This document shows, piece after piece, positions 51,577 through 62,300 of a DNA stretch of 64,000 bases (the stretch's first letter is position 1; the number at the start of each line of letters is the position of its first letter). The notes beneath the pieces were generated by a model. It saw only the letters and a list, made by a program, of their open reading frames with translations, was not told the DNA's origin and ran no database searches. Origin of the DNA: Emcibacter sp048269205 (GTDB lineage Bacteria > Pseudomonadota > Alphaproteobacteria > Sphingomonadales > Emcibacteraceae); assembly GCF_048269205.1 (NCBI RefSeq), contig NZ_JBLXJC010000001.1, forward strand, positions 372,001 to 436,000, given 5' to 3'. The translations under genes were made by a program, and so were the position numbers.

Positions 51577-54075
51577 ATGACAAGACAAGCAGGTAGCAGT
51601 TTTTTCCGGTTCGCCGGCCTGTTTCTGACTATATATCCGGTAATAAATGAGGTGGCTTCGGCGGCTGACGCCGGATTGTGGCCCGAAAGCAGAGGTTTTC
51701 TCGCTCTGTTTGTTCCTTTTTGTTTCCTGACCTTTGCCCTGCTGGTCTGGCTGGTTTTTACGCGCCGCAGACTTGTCCGGCAGGTCAGGAACCAGGAAAA
51801 GCAATATAATGATCTTGCCCGGCTTCTTTCATCGCGCCAGGAAGTCTATATCCGCATCGGTGCCCGCGGGCACTTGAGCACCAGCCCGGGATTTGCCCAG
51901 TGGATGGGGCTGAAGGAGGATATTCTGTCGCTGGACGGTCTGAGGGGAGCCATCGCCCGCATTTCTCTGCCCGAGTTTGTGAAGCTCCGGGAATATAGCG
52001 AGAAACTGGTCGAGCAGGGAAAGTCCTTCTATATAACCCTGAAGCTCAAAGACGGTGAAAGACGGATCGTGGTGCATGGTGAGCTTATAGACCAGGTCGC
52101 CGGTCCCGACGGCGGCAGCATCATCTGGTTTCGTAATCTTTCCGAAGAGGAAAATGTCGCCCTTCACCAGCAGCGTGAATTTGGCCGCCTGAGTGCGGAG
52201 TTGCAGTTCTACCAGATCGTAGCGGATCATGTGACCCTGCCGTTCTGGATCAGGAACGAGGATCTCGACCTGATCTGGGTGAATAAAGCCTATGTGGAGG
52301 CGGTGGAAGGGGAAAGCCGCGAGCAGGTGCTGGAAGACGGTCTCGAGCTTGTGACAAGTACCCTCGGGCAAAGTGCCAGGGACATGGCGGTCATGGTGGA
52401 AAAGGCCGGTGAGGCCCAGAGGGACAAGCATTTTGTCGTCATCCGCGGCGAGCGACGGGCCATGGATATTCACAATATCCCCCTCTATGGCGATAACGGC
52501 AGCCGGGCCTTTCTCGGTTATGCCATGGACATCACCGAACTGGAAGAAGCCCGCGGCGAACTGATCCATCATACAGAATCCCATTCGGAAACCCTGAACA
52601 AACTGTCGACGGCGGTGGCAATTTTCGGCCTCGACAAGCGCCTGGAATATTACAACAGCGCCTTTGTCAGGTTGTGGAAGATTCCAGAAGACAGGCTGTT
52701 TACCCATCCTCATCATACGGAAGTCCTTGAAATCATGCGGGAGGCCCGCCGCCTGCCCGAACAGGCTAATTTCCCGGCCTGGAAGCAGAAACAGCTGTCG
52801 GCCTATACGGAACTGATGGAGCCGGTGGAGGAGATGTGGCACCTGCCTGACGAGGCCACCCTGCGTGTGGTGACCCAGCCTCATCCCCAGGGCGGCCTGC
52901 TGATTTTCTATGAGGATGTGACCGACTATCTGGCGCTGGAGCGGTCCTATAACACCCTGTTTGCGGTTCAGCAGGAAACCCTCAATAATCTGCACGAAGC
53001 CGTGGCGGTGTTCGGGGTCGACGGCTGTCTGCAGCTGAACAATCCGGGCTTTGCGAAAATGTGGGGACTTTCGGAAGACTATCTCAAGGAATCCCCCCAT
53101 ATCATAGATGTGCTCGAGCAGGGGGCCGGCAACTTCAGCAATCTGGAACAGTTGGAAGATCTCCGTCATCTGGTGGTCGGGGGTGAAGGCAGCCGGGCAG
53201 GCGGGGCCGGGCGTCTGCATTTCCGCAATGACACGGTGATTGACTATATGTCCGTCTCCCTGCCGGACGGCGGTGTGCTGGTCACTTTCCTGGATGTGAC
53301 CGACAGTTTCCGTATCGAAAATGCGTTGCGTGAACGCAACCTGGCCCTGGAGGCGACCGACAAGGTCAAGACCGAATTCCTGGCCCATATGTCCTATGAG
53401 CTCAGAAATCCGCTCAACAGCATTATCGGTTTCTCAGAGCTTCTGGAGAAGGAATACCAGGGGCCGCTTAATGACGACCAGCACCAGTATATGCGCAATA
53501 TTCTTTCCGCTTCCGATCACCTTCTCGGTCTGATCAATGATATTCTCGACCTGGCAGTGATCGAGGCCGGCGGCATGACGCTGGAAGTGTCTTCCTTCAG
53601 TCTGCAGCAGATGCTGAAAGATGTCCTGAACGAAATTGAAGATAATGTCCGGGCCAAGGAGCTTGAGGTGGAATTTGATTGCCCCGATGATATCGGCATC
53701 ATCAGCGGGGACGGCAAGCGGCTTCATCACACCGTCTATAATCTGATCAGTAATGCGGTGAAATTCACGTCTTCTCCCGGGTTTATCACTGTCGGTGCAC
53801 GAGAAGAAAATGGCTCCTACCGCATATTTGTCAAGGATACAGGTGTTGGCATACCGGCCGGTGAAACCGAAAAGGTTTTTGAAAAATTCTATACCGGCAG
53901 CAATGTGCGCAATACCCAGGGGGCAGGTCTCGGACTGTCGCTGGCCAAAAGCTTCGTCGAAATGCATGGCGGGACGCTGAAAGTGGAAAGTAGCCTGAAC
54001 ATGGGCACAACAGTGACCTGTCTTTTACCCAAATCCGTTCGCGAAGATCAGAATATCAAAATGGCCGGGGAATGA
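51577..54075 (+). CDS. divL: DivL-type PAS sensor pseudokinase
   Basis: An 832-residue protein with a hydrophobic N-terminal pair (FFRFAGLFLTIYPVINE; FLALFVPFCFLTFALLVWLV), several PAS domains over residues 90-590, a HisKA-like region and a C-terminal HATPase (NLISNAVKFTS; KDTGVGIPAGE; GAGLGLSLAKSF). In the H box the sequence is FLAHMSYELRNPLN, with Tyr607 where the phospho-acceptor His should be. That is the defining trait of DivL, the essential alphaproteobacterial cell-cycle regulator that turns CckA activity down or up according to DivK phosphorylation. The place before tsaE and addAB supports this. A GTG at 51550 would add nine residues, but lacks a ribosome site. Confidence 0.92.
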   Translation: MTRQAGSSFFRFAGLFLTIYPVINEVASAADAGLWPESRGFLALFVPFCFLTFALLVWLVFTRRRLVRQVRNQEKQYNDLARLLSSRQEVYIRIGARGHLSTSPGFAQWMGLKEDILSLDGLRGAIARISLPEFVKLREYSEKLVEQGKSFYITLKLKDGERRIVVHGELIDQVAGPDGGSIIWFRNLSEEENVALHQQREFGRLSAELQFYQIVADHVTLPFWIRNEDLDLIWVNKAYVEAVEGESREQVLEDGLELVTSTLGQSARDMAVMVEKAGEAQRDKHFVVIRGERRAMDIHNIPLYGDNGSRAFLGYAMDITELEEARGELIHHTESHSETLNKLSTAVAIFGLDKRLEYYNSAFVRLWKIPEDRLFTHPHHTEVLEIMREARRLPEQANFPAWKQKQLSAYTELMEPVEEMWHLPDEATLRVVTQPHPQGGLLIFYEDVTDYLALERSYNTLFAVQQETLNNLHEAVAVFGVDGCLQLNNPGFAKMWGLSEDYLKESPHIIDVLEQGAGNFSNLEQLEDLRHLVVGGEGSRAGGAGRLHFRNDTVIDYMSVSLPDGGVLVTFLDVTDSFRIENALRERNLALEATDKVKTEFLAHMSYELRNPLNSIIGFSELLEKEYQGPLNDDQHQYMRNILSASDHLLGLINDILDLAVIEAGGMTLEVSSFSLQQMLKDVLNEIEDNVRAKELEVEFDCPDDIGIISGDGKRLHHTVYNLISNAVKFTSSPGFITVGAREENGSYRIFVKDTGVGIPAGETEKVFEKFYTGSNVRNTQGAGLGLSLAKSFVEMHGGTLKVESSLNMGTTVTCLLPKSVREDQNIKMAGE

Positions 54076-54113
54076 CCCTTGCCAACCGGCCGCTGAGACG
54101 ACAATAATCTTTC

Positions 54114-54605
54114 ATGACAAAAACTGTAATTTATCAAACCCGGCTCAAGGATCTGAACGCCACCAGGAAACTGGCGCAGAGTCTTTCTTCATGCTTGCGT
54201 GCCGGGGATATCGTTGCTTTTGACGGGGACCTGGGCGCCGGCAAGACCGAATTCTGCCGTTCCCTCATCCATGCGCTGGGATATGCCGAGGATGTACCCA
54301 GTCCCACGTTCAATCTGGTCCAGATTTACGAGCCGGCGGTGGATGACCGGGAAACGCCCGCCGTCTGGCATTTTGATTTTTATCGTCTGGAAGAGCCGGA
54401 GGATGCCATCGAGCTTGGCATTGATGATGCCTTTGACCAGGCTGTCAGCCTTATCGAATGGCCGTCCAGGATCGGGAGCTATCTGCCGCAGGATCATTTA
54501 CTGGTCCGGCTTGAAATCGACGGGGAGAGTGAGGAGAGGCTGGTGTCTATCGAAGGGGATCAAAACTGGCAGAAGCGTCTTGCAGGAGTATTTGGCGATG
54601 ACTGA
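54114..54605 (+). CDS. tsaE: tRNA threonylcarbamoyladenosine biosynthesis ATPase TsaE
   Basis: A 163-residue ATPase required with TsaB and TsaD to make t6A37 in ANN-decoding tRNAs. Walker A GDLGAGKT (residues 38-45), SPTFNLVQIYE and the Walker B-like HFDFYRLEEPEDAIELGIDD are typical. The stop overlaps the fused amgK-murU start by eight bases, with AGGAG nine bases upstream of that ATG. Confidence 0.95.
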   Translation: MTKTVIYQTRLKDLNATRKLAQSLSSCLRAGDIVAFDGDLGAGKTEFCRSLIHALGYAEDVPSPTFNLVQIYEPAVDDRETPAVWHFDFYRLEEPEDAIELGIDDAFDQAVSLIEWPSRIGSYLPQDHLLVRLEIDGESEERLVSIEGDQNWQKRLAGVFGDD

Positions 54606-56373
54606 CCGCAAGTCGATGAAAGAGGCCTTTATCCGCCAGCAGGGCTGGGGCGGGAGCCATATCCGGCCAGTGGCCGGGGATGCCTCCTTTCGTCGCTATG
54701 ACCGGCTGGAGAAAGGGGAGGCCTCGGCCATTCTGATGGATGCGCCGCCGGTTTTCGAGGATATCAAGCCCTTTGTCGCCATTGATCGCTTCCTCTGTGA
54801 TGTGGGTCTGTCGGCGCCGCAGATCCTGGCGGCGGATATGGAACATGGTTTTCTGCTGCTGGAGGACCTGGGTGACGATCTCTATGCCCGCCTGATCGAA
54901 AAGGATCCGTCTCTGGAACAGGGGCTTTATGAAAAGGCCGTCTCCCTGCTGGCTTTCCTGCAGGGGCGGCCTGTCCCGGAACATTTGATGGTGACCCGGG
55001 ACGATATCTTCCGAGTTCCCGCCTATGACATGAAGGTCCTGCTGGACGAGGTGGTCCTGTTTGTCGACTGGTATCTGCCATTGCTCACTGGCAACCGCCT
55101 TGATGAGCGCGAACGTCAGGAATTTATCAACCTCTGGGGGCTTGTTCTGGAAGATGTTTCCCGGGCCCGGGACTGTGTTGTGCTCAGGGACTATCATGCG
55201 GAAAATCTGCTTTACCTGCCCGACAGGTTCGATCATCGCCAGGTGGGGCTTCTGGATTTTCAGGATGCCCTGAACGGGCACCGGGCCTATGACCTGGTCT
55301 CCCTGCTTCAGGATGCCCGACGGGATGTGTCGCCGGAGCTGGAACGGGCCATGCTGAACAATTATCTTGAGCTGACCGGACTTGAGACTGAAAACTTCCT
55401 GCAGGACTATGCGGTTCTTGGCGCCCAGCGCAATGCCAAGATCATCGGTATATTTGCCCGGTTGTTTTTGCGGGACGGCAAGGAAAAGTATTTTTCCCTG
55501 ATCCCGCGGGTCTGGGGGCTTCTGCAGCGGGATCTTGAGCATCCGGCGCTTGGCGAACTGAAGGCCTGGTTCGACAGGATGGTGCCGGAAAATCAAAGGC
55601 AGACTGCGCCCGGCATCCGGGCATTGATGCCGGAAAGGGCCATGATCCTTGCCGCCGGGCTCGGCACCCGCATGCGGCCGTTGACGGACGATACGCCCAA
55701 ACCGCTCCTGAAAGTGGCGGGCAAGAGCATGCTGGACCGGCTGCTGGACGGCCTTGCCGCGTCTGGAGTGAAAACAACAGTGGTCAATATGCATTATCTG
55801 GCCGATCAGGTAGAAAAAGCCATCAAGGATCGTCCCGATCACCGGCCAAAAGTCATCTTGTCCGATGAGCGGGATCAGTTGATGGACAGCGGCGGCGGAG
55901 TTCTCAAAGCCATACCTTATTTCGGCAATCGCAGTTTTTTTGTTCTGAACAGCGACCTTGTCTGGCAGGAAAGTGATGCGCCGGGCAGGCAGGCCATGCT
56001 GCACAGGCTTGCGGCAGCCTGGAAGCCGGAGGAAATGGATATCCTGATGCTGCTGATGCCGACGGACAAGGCCCGGGGCTACGACGGTGCAGGTGATTTT
56101 CATGTAGAGGAAGACGGGCGGCTCACACCGCGCAGGCTGTCCGCCGATCCGGAGGCGCCTGCAGACCACATGTATGCCGGGGTATTGATCATGAAACCGA
56201 TCCTGCTGGAAGGATTCCCCAACAGGCCTTTCTCCCTGCGTGAAGTGTTCGACAAGGCCTTTGAGAGCAGCAGGCTGTTCGGTCTGGTTCATGAGGGCGA
56301 ATGGTATCATGTGGGCACGCCGGAGGCCCTGGAAGACTGTAACAGGGCGCTGGCCGAACCGGGGAAAAGCTGA
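54598..56373 (+). CDS. Fused anomeric MurNAc/GlcNAc kinase and MurNAc-1-P uridylyltransferase (AmgK-MurU)
   Basis: A 591-residue two-domain protein of peptidoglycan recycling. Residues 1-330 are a phosphotransferase (aminoglycoside-kinase fold) with the catalytic loop RDYHAENLLYL and the metal motif LLDFQDALNG; this is AmgK, phosphorylating MurNAc or GlcNAc at the anomeric position. After a linker (residues about 331-345) a sugar nucleotidyltransferase begins at MILAAGLGTRMRPLT and has NSDLVW and the C-terminal WYHVGTPEAL; this is MurU, forming UDP-MurNAc. The frame is continuous with no stop, so both enzymes are one polypeptide; they are usually two genes. Together they bypass de novo UDP-MurNAc synthesis and fosfomycin action. 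Its stop overlaps the addB ATG. Confidence 0.9.
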   Translation: MTDRKSMKEAFIRQQGWGGSHIRPVAGDASFRRYDRLEKGEASAILMDAPPVFEDIKPFVAIDRFLCDVGLSAPQILAADMEHGFLLLEDLGDDLYARLIEKDPSLEQGLYEKAVSLLAFLQGRPVPEHLMVTRDDIFRVPAYDMKVLLDEVVLFVDWYLPLLTGNRLDERERQEFINLWGLVLEDVSRARDCVVLRDYHAENLLYLPDRFDHRQVGLLDFQDALNGHRAYDLVSLLQDARRDVSPELERAMLNNYLELTGLETENFLQDYAVLGAQRNAKIIGIFARLFLRDGKEKYFSLIPRVWGLLQRDLEHPALGELKAWFDRMVPENQRQTAPGIRALMPERAMILAAGLGTRMRPLTDDTPKPLLKVAGKSMLDRLLDGLAASGVKTTVVNMHYLADQVEKAIKDRPDHRPKVILSDERDQLMDSGGGVLKAIPYFGNRSFFVLNSDLVWQESDAPGRQAMLHRLAAAWKPEEMDILMLLMPTDKARGYDGAGDFHVEEDGRLTPRRLSADPEAPADHMYAGVLIMKPILLEGFPNRPFSLREVFDKAFESSRLFGLVHEGEWYHVGTPEALEDCNRALAEPGKS

Positions 56374-59300
56374 TGCCGCGACGTCTGGGGAAAAATCCGG
56401 AACTATATACCATCCCCGCGCGCACCTCCTTTGTGGAATGCCTGGCCCTGGGGCTCCTTGACCGTTATGGCAGCGACCCCCTGATATTGAGCGATGTGCT
56501 GGTGCTTCTGCCCAATCGGCGGGCGGTGCGCTCTCTGAGGGAGGCTTTTCTGCGTCTGTCTGGCGAGAAAGCCCTGCTTCTGCCCCGGATGCAGCCTGTC
56601 GGCGATGTGGATGAGGACGAGCTGTTGCTCACATCCGGCGCGCTGCCGACGGGGCTTGACGATGTCGACCTGCCGCCGGCCATCTCCACATACCAGCGGC
56701 AGCTTCTGTTGATGAAAATTATCCGGAGCTGGTACAGCAAACGGGGTAAGGAGGCGCCGGAAGTGGCGCAATGTGCGATTCTGGCCGGCGCGCTCGGCCG
56801 GTTTCTTGACCAGGTGCAGACAGAGCGCCTGTCCTTTGGTGACCTGAAAGAGCTTGTCCCGGAAGATTATGCCGTGCATTGGCAGGATACCCTTGATTTC
56901 CTGCAGATTCTGACACCAGGATGGCCCACAGTGCTGGAAGCCACCGGCTATATGGATGCGGCCGAGCGGCGCAACGTGCTGCTGGAAGGGCTTAAGAAAC
57001 AGTGGCTGGAAAATCAGCCGACCCACCCGGTAATTGCGGCAGGCTCCACCGGCTCCATTCCGGCGACGGCGGATCTTCTGGAGGTCATTGCCCGCCTGCC
57101 CGCCGGATGTGTAGTATTGCCGGGGGTGGATCTGGACATGGACTCCGAAAGCTGGGAGGTGCTGGGACCGACCCACAGCCAGTACAGCATGAAAATGCTG
57201 CTGAACAAGATCGGTGTCGACCGTGCGGAAATCGACCTCTGGCGCGAGGGGGGAGACGGTTCCGGTCTGGCCCGGGAACGCCTGCTTGGCGAGGTGATGC
57301 GCCCGGCGGAAACCACCGACAAATGGCGTGATCTTGATTTTGATGTGAAACAGGCCCTGGCGGGGTTGACCCGTCTTGACCTGCCCGGCGCACGTGAGGA
57401 AGCGGGGGTGATTGCCCTGATTCTGCGCGAGGTCCTGGAAACCCCTGAACGTACTGCTGCGCTGGTGACGCCGGACCGGCAACTGGCCCGTCGGGTCACC
57501 AATGAAATGCAGCGCTGGGGCATCCTGATTGATGATTCTGCCGGCACACCGCTGTTCAATACGGCGCCTGCGCTGTATCTCAGGCTTGTGGCCTGGATGG
57601 TGGCGGAGGATTTTGCGCCGGTCCCCCTGCTGGCGGCGCTGAAACATCCCCTCATGTCTGCGGGTATGGACACCGGCCGCTTCCGGGTCATGGTGCGCAG
57701 GCTGGAAAAGGAAATTTTCCGCGGTCCCCGTCCTGTTGGGGGTCTCGACGGCATTGACCGGGCCATTGGGGTGAAGATGGCGGAGGGCGACAGTAAAAAG
57801 CTGAAAGAGCTACGCGACTGGTGGCGCGGGGTGATGGCCCTGATGCAGCCCTTTGCCGCCCTGTTCGATAGAGAAAAGGTTTCCTTTGATGATATCCTGC
57901 TGGCCCATATTGGCCTGGCGGAGGCCCTTGCGGCGGATGAAAACCGCAGCGGCGCGGAAAACCTCTGGAAGGGGGAGGCGGGGGAGGCCGCTGCCGGACT
58001 GATGGAAGACCTGCAGCTTGCGGCCGAAAATATGGAGGATATGTCGCCGGAGCATTATCCCGCCCTGTTCGAAGTGTTTCTTGGCGATGTTACCGTGCGT
58101 CCCCGGTACGGCCAGCATCCGCGGCTGAATATCTGGGGGCCGCTGGAAGCCCGGTTGCAGCATGCGGATGTGATGATCCTGGCCGGCCTCAATGAAGGAA
58201 GCTGGCCGCCGGAAGCTGCCGTCGATCCCTGGATGAGCCGCCCCATGCGCCGGGATTTTGGCCTGCCGTCCCTGGAACAGAAAATCGGCCTCAGCGCCCA
58301 TGACTTCGTCCAGGCCTGTGCCGCGCCCCGGGTGATCCTGACACGGGCGGAAAAGGTGGACGGCACCCCGACCGTGAAATCCCGCTGGCTCGCCCGTCTT
58401 GACGCCATTGTGCCGGCAGAGGTTTTCGATCATGCCGAAGCGCGGAAATGGCTCCGCTGGTATGATGAACTGGATCGTCCGGCTGAGAGCATCACCATAG
58501 ATCCGCCAAGGCCCTCGCCGCCGGTCAAGGTACGTCCCCGCACCCTGTCAGTGACGGCGATCCAGACCTGGATGAAAGACCCTTACAGCCTTTATGCACA
58601 GCGCATTTTGGGACTGGAGAAGCTGGACGACCTGGATGCGGACCCTAACGCTATCGACAAGGGGGTGGTGATCCACCAGGCGCTGGAAGATTTCATGACC
58701 CGTTATCCGGAAAAGCTGCCTGCCGATCCGCTGGCCGAACTGGAGGAACTGGGGCGAAAGGCCTTTGGTCCCATTCTTGACCGGCCCATGGTTTATGCCT
58801 TCTGGTGGCCCAGGTTCCTGCAGGTGGCGAAATGGTTTGTGGAAGAGGAACGAAAACGCCGGGGCGAGGGCTTCAAAACCCTGGCCACAGAGCACAAAGG
58901 CGAGATGACTTTCAGCCTGCCGGGTGGGGACTTTACTCTCCGGGCAAAGGCGGACAGGATTGATGCCTGTCCGGACGGCATGCTCAGCATCATCGACTAC
59001 AAGACCGGCATGGCGGCCACGGCGCGTCAGCTCCATGCCGGTTATGCGCCCCAGCTGCCGCTGGAGGGGCTGATGGTGCAGTCCGGCGCTTTCGAAGGGC
59101 TTTCCGGCAAGGTTGGCGATCTTAGCTACTGGCAGCTCAAAGGCGGGGAGGAGGAACCGGCGAAGATTACCTCCTTCAACGGGGAGGCCAGCCGCCAGAA
59201 CAAGCAGGATGTGGGCGAACTTATCGAAAAATCCCGCGAAGGGCTGATGAAGCTGGTCAGCTATTTTGATCTTGAGGACAGCGCCTACCTTAGCAACCCC

Positions 59301-59396
59301 AACCCGGCCCAGCTCGGCTATGGTGAATATGATCATCTGGCTCGCACCAAGGAATGGCAGGGCCGGGTCAAGGACGATGATGGAGGGGACGCATGA
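56373..59396 (+). CDS. addB: Double-strand break repair protein AddB
   Basis: A 1007-residue subunit of the alphaproteobacterial AddAB helicase-nuclease, which resects double-strand breaks for RecA. Its N-terminal half has degenerate helicase-like motifs (DVLVLLPNRRAVRSLREAFL; QLARRVTNEMQRWGILIDDS). The C-terminal RecB-type nuclease holds ADRIDACPDGMLSIIDYKTG with DYKT active-site residues. The cluster-binding cysteines of Firmicute AddB are not seen, as expected for this group. It starts within the preceding stop codon and overlaps addA by four bases. Confidence 0.95.
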   Translation: MPRRLGKNPELYTIPARTSFVECLALGLLDRYGSDPLILSDVLVLLPNRRAVRSLREAFLRLSGEKALLLPRMQPVGDVDEDELLLTSGALPTGLDDVDLPPAISTYQRQLLLMKIIRSWYSKRGKEAPEVAQCAILAGALGRFLDQVQTERLSFGDLKELVPEDYAVHWQDTLDFLQILTPGWPTVLEATGYMDAAERRNVLLEGLKKQWLENQPTHPVIAAGSTGSIPATADLLEVIARLPAGCVVLPGVDLDMDSESWEVLGPTHSQYSMKMLLNKIGVDRAEIDLWREGGDGSGLARERLLGEVMRPAETTDKWRDLDFDVKQALAGLTRLDLPGAREEAGVIALILREVLETPERTAALVTPDRQLARRVTNEMQRWGILIDDSAGTPLFNTAPALYLRLVAWMVAEDFAPVPLLAALKHPLMSAGMDTGRFRVMVRRLEKEIFRGPRPVGGLDGIDRAIGVKMAEGDSKKLKELRDWWRGVMALMQPFAALFDREKVSFDDILLAHIGLAEALAADENRSGAENLWKGEAGEAAAGLMEDLQLAAENMEDMSPEHYPALFEVFLGDVTVRPRYGQHPRLNIWGPLEARLQHADVMILAGLNEGSWPPEAAVDPWMSRPMRRDFGLPSLEQKIGLSAHDFVQACAAPRVILTRAEKVDGTPTVKSRWLARLDAIVPAEVFDHAEARKWLRWYDELDRPAESITIDPPRPSPPVKVRPRTLSVTAIQTWMKDPYSLYAQRILGLEKLDDLDADPNAIDKGVVIHQALEDFMTRYPEKLPADPLAELEELGRKAFGPILDRPMVYAFWWPRFLQVAKWFVEEERKRRGEGFKTLATEHKGEMTFSLPGGDFTLRAKADRIDACPDGMLSIIDYKTGMAATARQLHAGYAPQLPLEGLMVQSGAFEGLSGKVGDLSYWQLKGGEEEPAKITSFNGEASRQNKQDVGELIEKSREGLMKLVSYFDLEDSAYLSNPNPAQLGYGEYDHLARTKEWQGRVKDDDGGDA

Positions 59397-62300
59397 GCCA
59401 GACCCCCGAACAAAGACGCGCGTCCGATCCCGCCGCTTCGGTCTGGGTGGGGGCCTCCGCCGGTACCGGCAAGACTTTCGTTCTGACCAACCGGGTACTG
59501 AGGTTGCTGCTGGACGGGGAGCGGGCCTCACCTGAGCGCCTGTTGTGTCTGACGTTCACCAAAGCGGCGGCAGCCGAAATGGCCAATCGCATCAATGACA
59601 GGCTTGCGGTCTGGGCCGTGTGCAGCGAGGAAAAGCTGACCGAAGAACTGACAGGCCTTCTTGATCACAGGCCGTCAGAGGAAATCCGACAGCGGGCCCG
59701 CAAGCTCTTTGCCGAGGTGCTGGAAGTGCCGGGCGGGCTCAAGATCCAGACCATCCACAGTTTTTGCCAGTCCCTGCTAGGCCGTTTTCCTATCGAGGCG
59801 AGCCTCGCCCCCCATTTCAAGGTCATGGACGATCTGACATCGGGCGAATATCTGCAGCGGGCCCGGGATATCATTTTCAGCGAAGCCCGGGGCGAAGGCA
59901 ACCGGGTGCTTTCCGAAGCCCTGGCCCATATCTCCGCCCGGGTCGCTGAACAGACCTTTGCTGAACTGATCCAGGAACTGATCGGTGAACGTGGGCAACT
60001 GGACCGACTGATGGACCGGTTTCAGACTGTGGCCAAAGTGATGTTTAAGCTGCGTAATTTCCTCGGGCTCGGGCCGACAGAAACGAAGGAAGATGTTCTG
60101 GAAGCAGCCTGCAACGAGGCAAATTTCGATGGCGCGGGTCTTCGCCTTGTCCTGCCGCATATGTTGGCAGGCGGCAAGACGGACAAGAAAAACAGTGAAA
60201 TCATGGCGCACTGGCTGTCCACGCCCGAAGAGCGCTTGGCGGGGTTAAGCGACTATCAGCTTGTGTTCCTGAAAAAAGACGGTGATGTCCGGGCTAGCCT
60301 GGTGACCAAGAAAGTACAGGAAGCCTGTCCGCAGGCGCTCCAGATCATGCAGGAAGAAGCGGAGCGTCTGCTCCGGGTGAATGAACGCTGCCGCCTGCTG
60401 GCCATGCTGGACAATACCAAGGCGCTGCTGGCGATCGGGGAGGCCTTTGGCAGTGCCTACCGGGAAAGCAAGCGTCGTCACGCCGTTCTTGATTATGACG
60501 ACCTGATTCTGACGGTTACGGGCCTTCTGGGCAAACCGGATGTCGCCGACTGGGTTCTGTTCAAACTGGACGGCGGTATCGACCATATCCTGATTGACGA
60601 GGCCCAGGATACCAACCCGGAACAATGGCAGGTGATCCGCACCCTGGCGGGGGAGTTCTTTGCCGGTGAAGGGGCGCGGGAGATAACCCGGACGATCTTT
60701 GCCGTGGGCGATGTGAAGCAGTCCATCTATAGTTTCCAGCGGGCCGATCCGCGCCAGTTTGTGGAAAGTCGCGCTCATTTCGAATGCCGCGCCGGGGAGA
60801 TCAGCCGTGATTTCCATGACGTGTCGCTGGATCTGTCCTTCCGCTCCACGGCGGCGGTGCTGAATGTGGTGGACCGGGTATTCGAGGCCACGGAGCACCG
60901 CAAGGCCCTGTCCTTCAGTCACGAGGAAATCATCCACAAACCGCACCGCACGGGTGAGGCGGGGCTGGTGGAGCTGTGGCCGGTAGAGATCATGCCGGAG
61001 GAGGCTGAAGAGGAAGACTGGTCACCACCGAAAATCCAGAAACCCTCCCGCAGTCCGGAAATGCGGCTGGCCCGGCGTATTGCCGATACCATCCACGGCT
61101 GGCTGAAGTCAGGAGAGAAACTGCATTCCTCTGACAGGCCAATTACGCCGGGGGATATCCTGATCCTTGTCCGCAAACGTGGAAAGTTTGATGACTATCT
61201 GATCCGGGCGCTCAAGTCCCGCGGTATTCCCGTGGCGGGGCAGGACAAAATGGTGCTGACCGAACAGCTTGCCGTCGAAGACCTGGTCGCGGCGGGCAAT
61301 TTCGTGCTTCTGCCGGATGACGACCTGACCCTTGCCGTGGTCCTGAAAAGTCCGCTGGTGGGATTTGATGAGGAGGAACTTTTCGAACTGGCCCACGGCC
61401 GGAAAAAAGGGGACAGCCTTTGGGGTAGGCTGCTCAGGCGGCGGAATGAGAATGAAAGATTTTCCGGTGCGGTGGATTATCTCACCAAACTGACCGGCTA
61501 TGCTGATTTCGCGCCACCCTTTGAATTCTACAGCTATCTTCTGGGTCCGCTTCGGGGGCGGGAGAAAATCCTCGCCCGCCTGGGGGAGGAAGCCAGTGAT
61601 CCCATGGATGAATTTCTTTCGCTGGCCATGGCCTACGAACAGAACAATGTCTCTTCCCTGCAGGGATTTTTAAGCTGGGTCGGGCGCAGCAAAATGGAAA
61701 TCAAGCGCGACATGGAGCAGGGGCAGGATCAGGTGCGTATCATGACCGTGCATGGCTCCAAGGGCCTGCAGGCGCCGATCGTGTTCCTGCCGGACACCTG
61801 CCAGACACCGGTGAAGGAGAATAAAATTCTCTGGGCGGAGCATGATGGCGTTCCCCTGATGCTCTGGCCGGGTGGTGCTGCAAATGCCGTCGGGCCTGCC
61901 GCAGAGGCAAGGGAGAAAAACCGGGAAATCCGTGACGAGGAATATCTTCGTTTGCTCTATGTGGCCCTGACCCGGGCCGAGGACCGGCTCTATATTTCCG
62001 GTTGGGAGGGTAAGCAGAAGCGCCGGGACGGCTGCTGGTACAATTTGATCGAACAGGCCCTCAAGGGTATGGACGGGGTTGAAGAACAGGAGGGCTGGAA
62101 CGACCAGCCGCTTTTGCGGTTTTCCAATCCACAGGAAAAAGATATCAAACACGAGATGGTTGACCTCGCCACGTCAGCAGGAACCCCGCCGCTTCCCGCC
62201 TGGGCGCGGGCTCTGCCCGGGGATGAACCGGTACCGCCGCGCCCGCTCACCCCCTCCCGCCCGGCCGAGGAGGAGCCTGCGGTCCTGAGCCCGCTCACCA

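Noticed and set aside
52000..53388. A long minus-strand frame opposite divL
   Set aside because: Antisense to a kinase with conserved PAS and ATPase motifs; no independent coding evidence.
54199..54597. In-frame extension of the AmgK-MurU gene back into tsaE
   Set aside because: This part merely reads tsaE in another frame; a good ribosome site and the phosphotransferase N-terminus place the start at 54598.
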